From Chloroflexota bacterium (GTDB taxonomy: Bacteria; Chloroflexota; Dehalococcoidia; Lucifugimonadales; Lucifugimonadaceae), in assembly GCA_016210435.1 (NCBI GenBank), contig JACQUF010000383.1:1-14043 (forward strand): 14,043 bases of DNA, given 5' to 3'. Under the pieces are notes generated by a model. That model ran no database searches. It was not told where the DNA came from and worked only from the letters and a program-made list of their open reading frames with translations. Positions 7,032 to 14,005 of this stretch are shown here, in pieces. How positions within the stretch are numbered: position 1 is the first letter of the stretch; the number at the start of each line of letters is the position of its first letter. A program made the translations under genes and the position numbers.

Positions 7032-7805
7032 ATGCCTTACGAATTCGTACTCTATGAAAAGCGCGGGCGGATCGCCCACATCACCATCAACCGGCCGGGA
7101 TCCTTGAACGCGCTTCATCCTGCAGCGAGCCGGGAGATGGGCGAGGCATTCCGCGAATTCCGGGACGATAGTGCGGTCCGTGTGGCGATACTGACCGGGG
7201 CTGGAGACCGCGCTTTCTGTGCGGGGTACGACCTAAAAGCTGCGTCCCAGAGAGGCGATCGAGCACCGGCCGAGGACGTGCCGTTCGGCGGCATCACGCG
7301 CGGATTCGAATGCTGGAAGCCGATCATCGCGGCGGTGAATGGATTCGCCCTTGGGGGCGGCCTGGAGCTCGTGCTGGCTTCGGACCTTGCCATCGCGGCT
7401 GACAATGCGGTATTTGGGCTGCCCGAGCCCCGGGTCGGCTACGTGGCCGTGGCAGGAGGCGTGCACAGGCTGGTACGCCAGCTGCCGTGGAAGCACGCGA
7501 TGGGGATGCTGCTCACAGGCCGTCGAATGGGCGCTGAAGAAGCGCTTCGGTTGGGCCTGGTCAATGAGATTGTCGCCCGCCCGCAGCTCCTGCCCGCGGC
7601 CGAGCGATGGGCCAATCTGATCCTGGAGTGCGCGCCCCTCTCCGTGCAGGCGACGAAGCAGATGGCAATTGATGGCGCATCACTGTCTGTCGAACAGGCC
7701 ATCGTTCGAACCTACAGCGTCTACGAGCAAGCGAAGTCTTCTCCGGACTTCATAGAGGGCCCGCGTGCCTTCGCGGAGAAGCGCAAGCCGGACTGGGTTG
7801 GCTGA
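7032..7805 (+). CDS. Enoyl-CoA hydratase/isomerase family protein
   Basis: 257-residue crotonase-superfamily enzyme. The oxyanion-hole motifs are AFCAGYDLK (61-69) and GFALGGGLEL (104-113). E112 (GGGLEL) and E132 (PEPRVG) align with the two catalytic glutamates of enoyl-CoA hydratases, so hydration of a 2-enoyl-CoA is plausible; the superfamily also includes isomerases and lyases, and the true substrate is unknown. The C-terminal GPRAFAEKRKPDWVG is the usual family ending. Start chosen at ATG 7032, where GTGAGGGG (7017-7024) lies 7 nt upstream; the frame stays open to 6840, but that extension runs through the hairpin cluster and has no family similarity. It sits alone after the hairpins, probably with its own promoter, and may serve fatty or aromatic acid breakdown. 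Confidence 0.92.
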   Translation: MPYEFVLYEKRGRIAHITINRPGSLNALHPAASREMGEAFREFRDDSAVRVAILTGAGDRAFCAGYDLKAASQRGDRAPAEDVPFGGITRGFECWKPIIAAVNGFALGGGLELVLASDLAIAADNAVFGLPEPRVGYVAVAGGVHRLVRQLPWKHAMGMLLTGRRMGAEEALRLGLVNEIVARPQLLPAAERWANLILECAPLSVQATKQMAIDGASLSVEQAIVRTYSVYEQAKSSPDFIEGPRAFAEKRKPDWVG

Positions 7806-7847
7806 TCCCGGGCGTCGCATAAATCCCGAAACGCGTGCTTTTCGACT

Positions 7848-7877
7848 GGGACACCCAGGGCGGTACGGTCCTATAGT
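7848..7877 (+). promoter_or_regulatory. Candidate sigma70-type promoter upstream of pilB
   Basis: GGGACA (7848-7853, 4 of 6 to TTGACA) and TATAGT (7872-7877, 5 of 6 to TATAAT) are 18 nt apart and would start transcription near 7884, about 200 nt before pilB. A second -10-like TACAAT lies at 7892-7897 without a good -35 partner. In the rest of the 277-nt gap 7806-8082 I see no gene or clear terminator. The match is only moderate and promoters of this lineage are not well known. Confidence 0.28.
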
Positions 7878-8082
7878 GGTCCGCAGTCGACTACAATCGT
7901 GTGGTGGAATGCCGGATACCGTGGCCGGCATCGCTGGAACGCGTCGGATTTTCAGAGAGGCCGGACGGCCGTTGATGATGGTCGCCTCGGTTGGCGCGTG
8001 GCCATCTCGTCCACACGAACGCACCAAAGTATGCGCACGCCCACGGCGTCCCCTTCTTCTCCCTTGAGCCTCGAGATCACTG

Positions 8083-9748
8083 ATGGTCACAACCGGCGCG
8101 ACTTCGTTCGATGAGCGGCTGGGCCGTGTGCTGGTCGAAGGCGGCTTCGTAACGCCGCAGCAGCTCGACAAGGCACGCCAGATCGGCCGCGAGACCGGCG
8201 TCCGCATCCTCGATGCCCTCATTAATCAGGGCTTCGTGAGCCGCGAGGCGGTCGTCACCGTCCTCAGCTTCCAGCTCAAGATCCCGGTCGTCGATCTGCG
8301 CTACGCCAACGTCGATCCCGAGGCCGCCCGCCTCGTCTCGGAAGAGTTCGCACTCCAGCACAGCGTCCTGCCAATGGGCTTCGACGCGGATGGATCGCTG
8401 CGCGTCGCCACGCTCATGCCCCACAACTTCGAGGCATCGAGCGCGCTCGCCTCGATGACGGGCCGCCAGATCAAGTTCGTATTCGCGATGGGTGGCGATC
8501 TCAAGGAGCTGATCGAGCGGACCTACGCGGGCGGGCGCATGGCGCGCCCGCCCGCGGCTACCGGCCCCGCGGGGGTCGCCCCCGCCCCGGCAGGGGGTCT
8601 GGCCGAAATGGACCTGCAGGGTGGCGCGCTCGCCGATATCCGCAGGGCGTCCGCGATGCAGGCGGTGGAAATGGTCACGCTCCAGGCCGTGAAGCGGAAG
8701 GTCTCCGACGTTCACCTGCGTCCCACACCGGATTCTGGACAGGTCCTTTTCCGCCTCGATGGCGTCCTTCAGCAGATCGCCGAGCTCCCGATAGCACTGC
8801 ACGAGAGCATGGTCTCCCGTATCAAGGTGCTGGCGCGCATGGTCATCTCCGAGAACCGGAGGCCACAGGACGGCAGCTTCACGATGGAGTTCGGCCAGCG
8901 CAAGGTTGACTTCCGTGTGAGCACGCTCGGCGCGGCCTGGGGCGAGCTGATGGTGATCCGTGTCCTCGATCGCGAGGGCGGCCTGCTGGGACTGCAGGAA
9001 CTGGGCCTGCACGACACCCAGCTCCAGATCTGGCGGCGCATGCTCGCCCTGCCCTACGGCCTGCTGCTTGTCGCAGGCCCAACCGGGTCCGGCAAGTCGA
9101 CCACCCTCTATGCTTCAGTCCTTGAACTCGTGAAGGACCGCGGGAATATCGTCACCGTCGAGGACCCCATCGAGTACCGGCTGGAAGACCTCAACCAGAT
9201 CCAGGTGAACCGTGCCGCAGGGATCGAATTCGCGTCCACCCTGCGGTCCGTGATGCGACTCGATCCGGACGTAATCCTGATCGGTGAGATCCGTGATTCC
9301 GAGACCGCAAAGACCGCGGTCGACGCTGCCTTCACCGGCCATCTCGTGCTGGCTTCGATCCACAGCCATGACGCACCCTCCGCCCGCGGCTATAGTCGCA
9401 ACGAGGGTCTGCACCAAGTGCCACGCCGCCGGTGAGCTGAGCGCTACCGAAGGCCTCGTCTACGAACAGGAGATATAGGAATCCGTCGAGGGACAGAAGT
9501 TCATGGCAGGCCAGGGATGCAACTTCTGCTTCGGGACCGGGTATTCGGGCAGGACCGGCGTTTTTGAAGTCTTTGCCGTGAGCGATCCCATCCGCAAGCT
9601 GATCAGCACCGGCGCCAGCAGCCAGGAAGTTCGGAACCAGGCGATAGCCGAGGGAATGGTCCCGCTGCGCCGCGCCGGCCTGATGCTCGCCAAGGAAGGG
9701 GTCACCACTGTCAAGGAAGTCCTGGCCAAGGTCTACACGCTGGAGTAG
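8083..9748 (+). pseudogene. pilB: Type IV pilus assembly ATPase PilB/GspE, disrupted by an internal deletion with frameshift and an amber codon
   Basis: PilB powers pilus extension at the inner membrane. From ATG 8083, residues 5-140 form an MshEN-type N-domain (RLGRVLVEGGFVTPQQL), a domain known to bind c-di-GMP in some relatives. The ATPase follows with Walker A GPTGSGKST (332-340), the Asp box TVEDPIEY, Walker B LDPDVILIGEIRD and the His box TGHLVLASIHSHDAPSA ending at residue 434 (9384). The frame then runs out after 16 non-family residues at 9435. The family sequence resumes one frame over at about 9389 (AIVATRVCTKC), so roughly 25-30 residues linking His box and Cys pair are missing. 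That second frame is stopped by TAG 9476-9478, then continues through GQGCNFCFGTGYSGRTGVFEV to a normal C-terminus at 9748. Both zinc-binding CxxC pairs survive. As read, no full protein can be made; sequencing or assembly error is the alternative. Confidence 0.85.
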
Positions 9749-9755
9749 GCGGGCA

Positions 9756-10421
9756 GTGCCCGGGTTTCAGACGTTGCTCTGGGTACTGGGCCTCCCTCCG
9801 GCCGATGACTTGGACCCCAAGATTGTGATCCCACAGGACGCGAACCGGCGAATGGGCATTTCGATGGAGACGTCCCAGCTGGCATGGCATCGTCTGCCCG
9901 ACCGGCTCGACAGGAGACGGTGGGTCGTCGTATCGGCAACCAGGCGGTCGCTCGCGACTCTGCCGGAAATGGTGGATCGCGCTGGGTCCCGGCTGAGATA
10001 CATGGAACTTCGTCCATTCGCGCTGGCGAGGGCCGTGAACCAGCCTGACGCGATGATTGTCGGCACGTACATCGAGGGATGCGACATCGTCATCGTTCGA
10101 GATGGAACGCCGATGGCCTATACCGGGCTCTACTGGGGGGTCGACCCGCTGGACGGGCCGACCCTCGTCAACCGCCTTGCTGAGGCGGCATCGCGAACCG
10201 CCGCCGTCTACAACCAGAACGCGCTGGAGGACCCACTCCCGGACGACGTGCCCATCTACGTGTTCGGAACCCAGATCGGGCGCGAGGCGGGGATCGCCGC
10301 GCAGGTGGCTTCGGTGTTGCAGAGACCTCTCGGTGACGTTTCCTCGCCGATCAGCCATCCGCCTGACTTCCCGGTGCAGGACCTGATGGTCAACATCGGC
10401 CTCCTCCTTGCCCTTGCCTGA
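9756..10421 (+). pseudogene. pilM: PilM-like type IV pilus protein, N-terminally truncated
   Basis: 221-codon ORF matching the middle and C-terminal parts of PilM, the actin-like cytoplasmic protein that links the pilus machine to PilN/PilO. Seen: GFQTLLWVLGLPPADD near the start (the strand before the family's LP motif), the MGISMETSQLAWHRL segment, VVVSATRRSL (57-66), RYMELRPFALARAV (80-93), DIVIVRDGTPM, the FGTQIG segment and a terminal VNIGLLLALA where PilM proteins end. Full-length PilM is about 350 residues and opens with an IDIG-type phosphate-binding loop; that loop and roughly the first 80-110 residues are absent. Codons upstream of GTG 9756 in this frame are not PilM-like and reach a stop at 9681-9683, so the GTG may simply be an internal Val codon at a deletion join. 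It lies 7 nt after the pilB stop. Confidence 0.65.
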
Positions 10422-10425
10422 AGCC

Positions 10426-11196
10426 ATGGCTGCCACCCTCGCATTCGTCCTCGGCTCCGCGGTCGGGAGCTTCTTGAACGTTGTGGTCGATCGCATTCCT
10501 GCCGGCGGATCGCTCTTTCGCCCGCGATCGCGTTGTGGCGCGTGCGGAACGCCGCTGAAGACCATCGACCTGGTTCCGATCGTGAGCTATCTGTTGATTC
10601 GAGGCCGCTGCCGCTATTGCCGCACATCCATCCCGTCGCGGCTTCTCGCGGTCGAAGCAATCACGGCAGCGCTGTTCCTGGCGGCGTTCCTGCGCTTTGG
10701 CCCATCACCGGCGTTCCTCGCGGCCGCGCTGTGCGGCGCCGTCCTGATCGTGATAGCGGCCTCTGCGCTCGAAACCGGCCGGCCCCTGACCCACGCTCTG
10801 GTGATAGGGGCCGTTGCCGCGGCCAGCCTGGCGCCATTCTGGACCGAAATCGGGATTCCGCGGGGCTTCAGCGGCCATGACGGCCTGGCCTGGTCCGCGG
10901 CCAGCAGCGTCGCGGGCGGGGCGGCCGTGCTCATCACCATGGCAGCGGCGTATGCGACACGGCTCCTCCCGCCTCGAGCAGAGGGTGTGGCAGTAGCTGC
11001 GATCGGCGGCCTTTTCGCGGGTTTTCCCGGCGCGCTGGTCGCAGCAGGTGCGATAGCCCTCGCAGCGGGGTTCGTGTACGCTTCCGGCGTGCGCGGGAAG
11101 GCGTATTTCGCGGACCGCCGGGCGGTTCTGGTTGCCGCGACATCGTCCCTGGCGGCACTGCCCTTCCTGCTGATCGGGACCTCTGCATGGCCATAA
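10426..11196 (+). CDS. pilD: Prepilin peptidase family protein (PilD/GspO-like) without recognisable catalytic aspartates
   Basis: 256-residue polytopic membrane protein. PilD enzymes cleave the prepilin leader and methylate the new N-terminus. The N-terminal domain is typical: VGSFLNVVVDRIP (13-25), Cys pairs C37/C40 (RCGAC) and C62/C65 (RCRYC), and DLVPIVSYLLIRGR (48-61). The peptidase part is not: where the family has a viDLE-type Asp this protein has A114 (AASALETG), and where it has GxGDVKLAA it has AEGVAVAA, placing G187 at the second Asp. The hydrophobic pattern and GGLFAGFPGALVA stretch still align, so the fold is kept. It is therefore probably unable to cleave prepilins, though methyl transfer may remain. 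ATG 10426 gives the usual family N-terminus; TTG 10408 is an alternative that overlaps the PilM stop. The kinase gene overlaps its end by 10 nt. Confidence 0.75.
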   Translation: MAATLAFVLGSAVGSFLNVVVDRIPAGGSLFRPRSRCGACGTPLKTIDLVPIVSYLLIRGRCRYCRTSIPSRLLAVEAITAALFLAAFLRFGPSPAFLAAALCGAVLIVIAASALETGRPLTHALVIGAVAAASLAPFWTEIGIPRGFSGHDGLAWSAASSVAGGAAVLITMAAAYATRLLPPRAEGVAVAAIGGLFAGFPGALVAAGAIALAAGFVYASGVRGKAYFADRRAVLVAATSSLAALPFLLIGTSAWP

Positions 11197-12464
11197 CCGC
11201 GGACAGCGCACCACCCACAAGGCCGCGCTCGCGCGCTTATGAATTCATCCGCGGCCTTTATCGGCGCCTGATTGCTCCCAACTCTGGAAGCGAGACGACC
11301 TCCGAGGCCTCCCTCAGGCCCTATGCCCGGCGGCTGCACCAGGCCCTTGCAGTCTTTCGTTTCTTCTTCTTTGCGATGGGCGTTGGGCTTTCGTTCTTCG
11401 CAGAGGCGAGCCGGCCGCAACCCTTGACGCTCGGCGGTGCAATCGGCCTGGTCGGCCTGTACAACGTTGGGCGCGTCTGGTGGCCGCCGGACCCCGTCCG
11501 GAGAAGCGTCATCATCGAATCGGCGTTTCTTCTTGTCGACGTCATACTGGCCGTGTTCGTAGTCCTGTTGACGGGTGGTCTCGACAGCCCGTTTTTGATC
11601 TATTCCCTGGCGCCGGCGCTCACCGCGGGACTGTTCATGGGTCCGGCTAGCGCAGCACTCGCCGCCGGTGTCTCGGCCCTCGCGATTTCCGGTGCTCACG
11701 AGGCTAGCCGCTTTGGGCTGGGCGGCTATTCGGGCTTACTCGACAGCAACTACCTGGCATTCGCCCTGCTCTACTCCTCCGTGTGCATCCTGGTTGCAGG
11801 TCTGCCGTTTCTTGCCAACCTGAACTGGCAGCGCCGTTCCCGGACGACCGCGGCAGAAGCGGAGCGATTCCGACTGAGGCGGGAGGTCCATGATGATGTT
11901 GCCCAAACTCTTGCCTTTCTCTCGCTCAAGTTGCAGATCGCTGAAAGCAAGACGGGTTCTGCAGGGCTTACCGCCCAGGATGTGCGGGGCATTCGCGAGG
12001 TGGTCCGGCGAAGTTACATGGCCGTGCGTGACTACCTTGATGGCACGGTGGACATGACTTTTGTCCGGCCACTACGGGTTGGGCTGGCCCAGGCGATTCA
12101 CAGATGGAACCAGGACACGGGACTGCAGGGCGAGCTAAACGTGGTCGGAGCGGAACCCGAAATCGGTCCGGATGTGAAACGCCATCTCATCCAGATCGCC
12201 AGGGAGGCGCTTGCCAACGCCGGAAAGCATGCGAATCCACAGCGGGTCAGGGTGAAGTTGGAATGCCGTCCGGATGGGATCCTGCTGCTGATAAACGATG
12301 ATGGCAGGGGATTTGAAGCCACTGCGTCGGGGGGGCACGGGCTCGAAATCATGCGGCAACGTGCGGCTAACATCGACGCCAGCCTGTCCGTGACGAGCAG
12401 CAGTGGTGAGGGGACGGAAGTGCGAGTCGATTACCAGCTCCCGGAACGGCAGGCACCGCAATGA
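11187..12464 (+). CDS. Membrane sensor histidine kinase, NarX/DesK (HisKA_3) type
   Basis: 425-residue two-component kinase. About six hydrophobic segments occupy residues 53-73, 82-96, 108-130, 136-150, 152-170 and 190-212, with no large periplasmic domain, so sensing is probably in or near the membrane. A short coil leads to the H-box RREVHDDVAQTLAFLSLKLQ with phosphoacceptor H235, typical of HisKA_3 kinases that pair with NarL-type regulators. The ATPase domain has an N-box REALANAGKHAN (N344), the G1 box NDDGRGF (370-376) and a GHGLEIMRQRA segment. The frame is intact. ATG 11187 overlaps the prepilin peptidase stop by 10 nt, and its own stop overlaps the regulator start as ATGA, so the three are translationally coupled. 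The signal is unknown; a role in pilus control is inferred only from position. Confidence 0.92.
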   Translation: MAITADSAPPTRPRSRAYEFIRGLYRRLIAPNSGSETTSEASLRPYARRLHQALAVFRFFFFAMGVGLSFFAEASRPQPLTLGGAIGLVGLYNVGRVWWPPDPVRRSVIIESAFLLVDVILAVFVVLLTGGLDSPFLIYSLAPALTAGLFMGPASAALAAGVSALAISGAHEASRFGLGGYSGLLDSNYLAFALLYSSVCILVAGLPFLANLNWQRRSRTTAAEAERFRLRREVHDDVAQTLAFLSLKLQIAESKTGSAGLTAQDVRGIREVVRRSYMAVRDYLDGTVDMTFVRPLRVGLAQAIHRWNQDTGLQGELNVVGAEPEIGPDVKRHLIQIAREALANAGKHANPQRVRVKLECRPDGILLLINDDGRGFEATASGGHGLEIMRQRAANIDASLSVTSSSGEGTEVRVDYQLPERQAPQ

Positions 12465-12855
12465 GCGCTATCCGAGTCATAGTCGTGGACGACCATGCCC
12501 TGTTCCGAAGGGGCCTGATAGAAGTGCTGTCGCAGGAACCCAATATCGAAGTCGTTGGGGAGGCTTCAGACGGCCGGGAGGCGATCCAGAAAGCCATGGA
12601 GCTCAAGCCGGACGTTGTATTCTGCTCGACGTCCTCATGCCCGTCATGGACGGTTACGCCGCGCTGGAGCATATCCGCGCCGATCCCCGTGTCCGAGACA
12701 CGCGGGTGATCATGGTTACCGGGAGGGGCCAGCCGATGGACGTCGTCCGCGCGTTCGAGCTGGGAGTCCTCTTCTACGTTATGAAGCCATTTGACCTCGG
12801 CGAATTGGTCGCCCGCGTGAAACAGGCCTTCGAGGTGCCGAGCCCGAAGCCTTGA
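12461..12855 (+). pseudogene. Response regulator receiver with frame change; NarL-type first half joined to CheY/OmpR-type second half
   Basis: From ATG 12461 (overlapping the kinase stop by 4 nt) the first 53 codons read as a NarL-type receiver: IRVIVVDDHALFRRGL with acidic pair D10/D11 and VVGEASDGREA. In that frame the rest is non-family. The receiver resumes in another frame at 12619 with ILLDVLMPVMDGY, phosphoacceptor Asp at 12628-12630, then VIMVTGRG and YVMKPFDLGELVARVKQAF, ending at TGA 12853-12855. This second half is of the CheY/OmpR kind, and the NarL DNA-binding domain expected for a partner of this kinase is missing. Removing 2 nt or adding 1 nt near 12617 would restore a full receiver. 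It could be a deletion join between two receiver genes, or a simple indel in an unusual single-domain receiver. As read it makes no working protein. Confidence 0.75.
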
Positions 12856-12860
12856 AGTCG

Positions 12861-13664
12861 CTACGTGGACCCAAGCCCAGCAGGCTGTTCCGGGAACTCC
12901 TCGCGCATCCCGAGGTGAAAGCCCTGGGCGTAGTCGACGCCAAGCTCCTGGAGGGCTTTCATCGTCTCTTCGTCCTGCACGAACTCCGCGCACGTTGCCA
13001 CACCGCGGCTCTTCGTGATGCCCACAATCGCCTGAACGAGAGCCCTGTCAGGCGCCGAAGGCCCGAGATTCATGACCAGGCTGCCGTCGATCTTCACGTA
13101 ATCGATCGGAAGGTTGCGGAGCATGCTCATCGAGGCGATCCCGCTTCCGAAGTCGTCCACGCCCACCTCGATGCCGGCGGCTTTGAGGGTCTGACAGAAC
13201 ACATGCATGTCCCGGCTACGGACCATCATGGCGTTCTCGTTGTATTCAGCACTGAGGGCGCCCGGCGGAATGCCTGTCCGTTTCGCCTCATTCGCTATGA
13301 ACCTGGCAACGTCTGCATCCACCGACTTTGCCGCGACGTTCAGCGAGAGCTTCAGGTTGTGGCCCCGGTCTGCGTACGTGCGCCATCGCCGGATGGCGAG
13401 TTCAGCGACTTTCTGGTCGATTATCTGTATCAGGTCGAGGGCCTCCGCCTGTGGGATGAACTCTGCGGGAAACCTGACCTTGCCAGTTGAGTCGACGAGG
13501 GTTACGAATACCTCATGGCGTACGGCGCGCCGGGACCGAACTTCGAACATCGGCTGCATGAACAGCCGGATCCGCGCGGCTTCAAGCGCCTCGCGGATCA
13601 TGTCGCCGGTCTTGTGGAGGTCTGCCAGTGCCGAACCGGCGCCTCGTGCTTCCTGCACCTGCAT
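12861..13664 (-). CDS. EAL-domain protein (cyclic-di-GMP phosphodiesterase family), divergent
   Basis: 267-residue stand-alone EAL domain. EAL enzymes hydrolyse c-di-GMP to pGpG using two metal ions. Aligned family positions: the signature Glu is E51 in HEVF, so EVF replaces EAL; N109 in LSLNVAA; E140 and E143 in AEYNEN; D170/D171 in VDDFGSG; K191 in VKIDGS; E227 in CAEFV; Q247 in QGFHLG. The main ligands seem present, so activity is possible despite the altered signature. There is no GGDEF, signal peptide or membrane segment. ATG 13664 was chosen because AGGAAG lies a few bases upstream; TTG 13709 would add 15 residues without family similarity. It converges on the broken regulator (stops about 5 nt apart). 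c-di-GMP often controls type IV pili through PilB MshEN domains, so a link to the neighbouring pilus genes is reasonable but inferred. Confidence 0.85.
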   Translation of the reverse strand: MQVQEARGAGSALADLHKTGDMIREALEAARIRLFMQPMFEVRSRRAVRHEVFVTLVDSTGKVRFPAEFIPQAEALDLIQIIDQKVAELAIRRWRTYADRGHNLKLSLNVAAKSVDADVARFIANEAKRTGIPPGALSAEYNENAMMVRSRDMHVFCQTLKAAGIEVGVDDFGSGIASMSMLRNLPIDYVKIDGSLVMNLGPSAPDRALVQAIVGITKSRGVATCAEFVQDEETMKALQELGVDYAQGFHLGMREEFPEQPAGLGST

Positions 13665-13951
13665 TCTTCCTGTTCTGGGAGTCGCTCCGGGTGAGTGAGG
13701 CGGGCGCAAGAAGTCCAGATCGCCCGGGCGCGCCCGCTCGGATCGCAGAATAGCCGAATCTGCCCGGCGGGTTTATGGGTGGATGCAGCATTGGCTTCTG
13801 GGCAGAACACGCAACTTCTGGTTGTGTCCCTCGCCCGGTTACAGCCACCTCGCATCGACGCCAGCGGCGCGACGGCCGGCATCACGGTCAAGTCTTTGCG
13901 TAGCCAAGCCGTACTGAATTTCGGAGGAGATTTCGAGCTAATTCGAGGGGT
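13665..13951. other. Intergenic region between the EAL gene and the tRNA fragment
   Basis: About 290 nt without a supportable gene. A minus-strand frame is open here but starts inside the tRNA fragment and shows no domain. A -10-like TATTCT lies on the minus strand at 13752-13747 with only a poor -35 match, so it is a weak candidate for the EAL promoter. No convincing terminator was seen. Confidence 0.3.
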
Positions 13952-14005
13952 TGGTGGGGGAGGAGGGACTCGAACCCTCAAGCCTTTTGGGCACATGCTC
14001 CTAAG
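13952..14005 (-). tRNA. 3' half of a tRNA-Leu(UAG), cut at the anticodon loop; candidate attachment site
   Basis: Reading the minus strand, 14005-13999 is a perfect anticodon loop CTTAGGA with anticodon TAG. Next come the 3' anticodon strand GCATG (13998-13994), a class II variable arm with GCC/GGC stem and CAAAA loop (13993-13980), a perfect T-arm GAGGG-TTCGAGT-CCCTC (13979-13963), acceptor strand CTCCCCC (13962-13956), discriminator A and encoded CCA (13954-13952). Upstream, the bases that should pair with GCATG read GGTAG, and neither a D-arm nor a 5' acceptor GGGGGAG is present before the window ends. So only the half from the anticodon loop to CCA is tRNA. Tyrosine-recombinase elements that use tRNA genes commonly cross over in the anticodon loop and leave exactly such a 3' copy at the far end. 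An intron-split tRNA continuing beyond 14043 is the main alternative. Confidence 0.75.

Noticed and set aside
8077..9012. 311-codon minus-strand ORF opposite pilB
   Set aside because: Shadow of the pilB coding frame; composition dominated by His, Arg, Asp and Glu without any motif.
13598..13996. 132-codon minus-strand ORF through the tRNA fragment
   Set aside because: It starts inside tRNA sequence, overlaps the EAL gene in another frame and has no recognisable domain; a typical tRNA read-through artefact.
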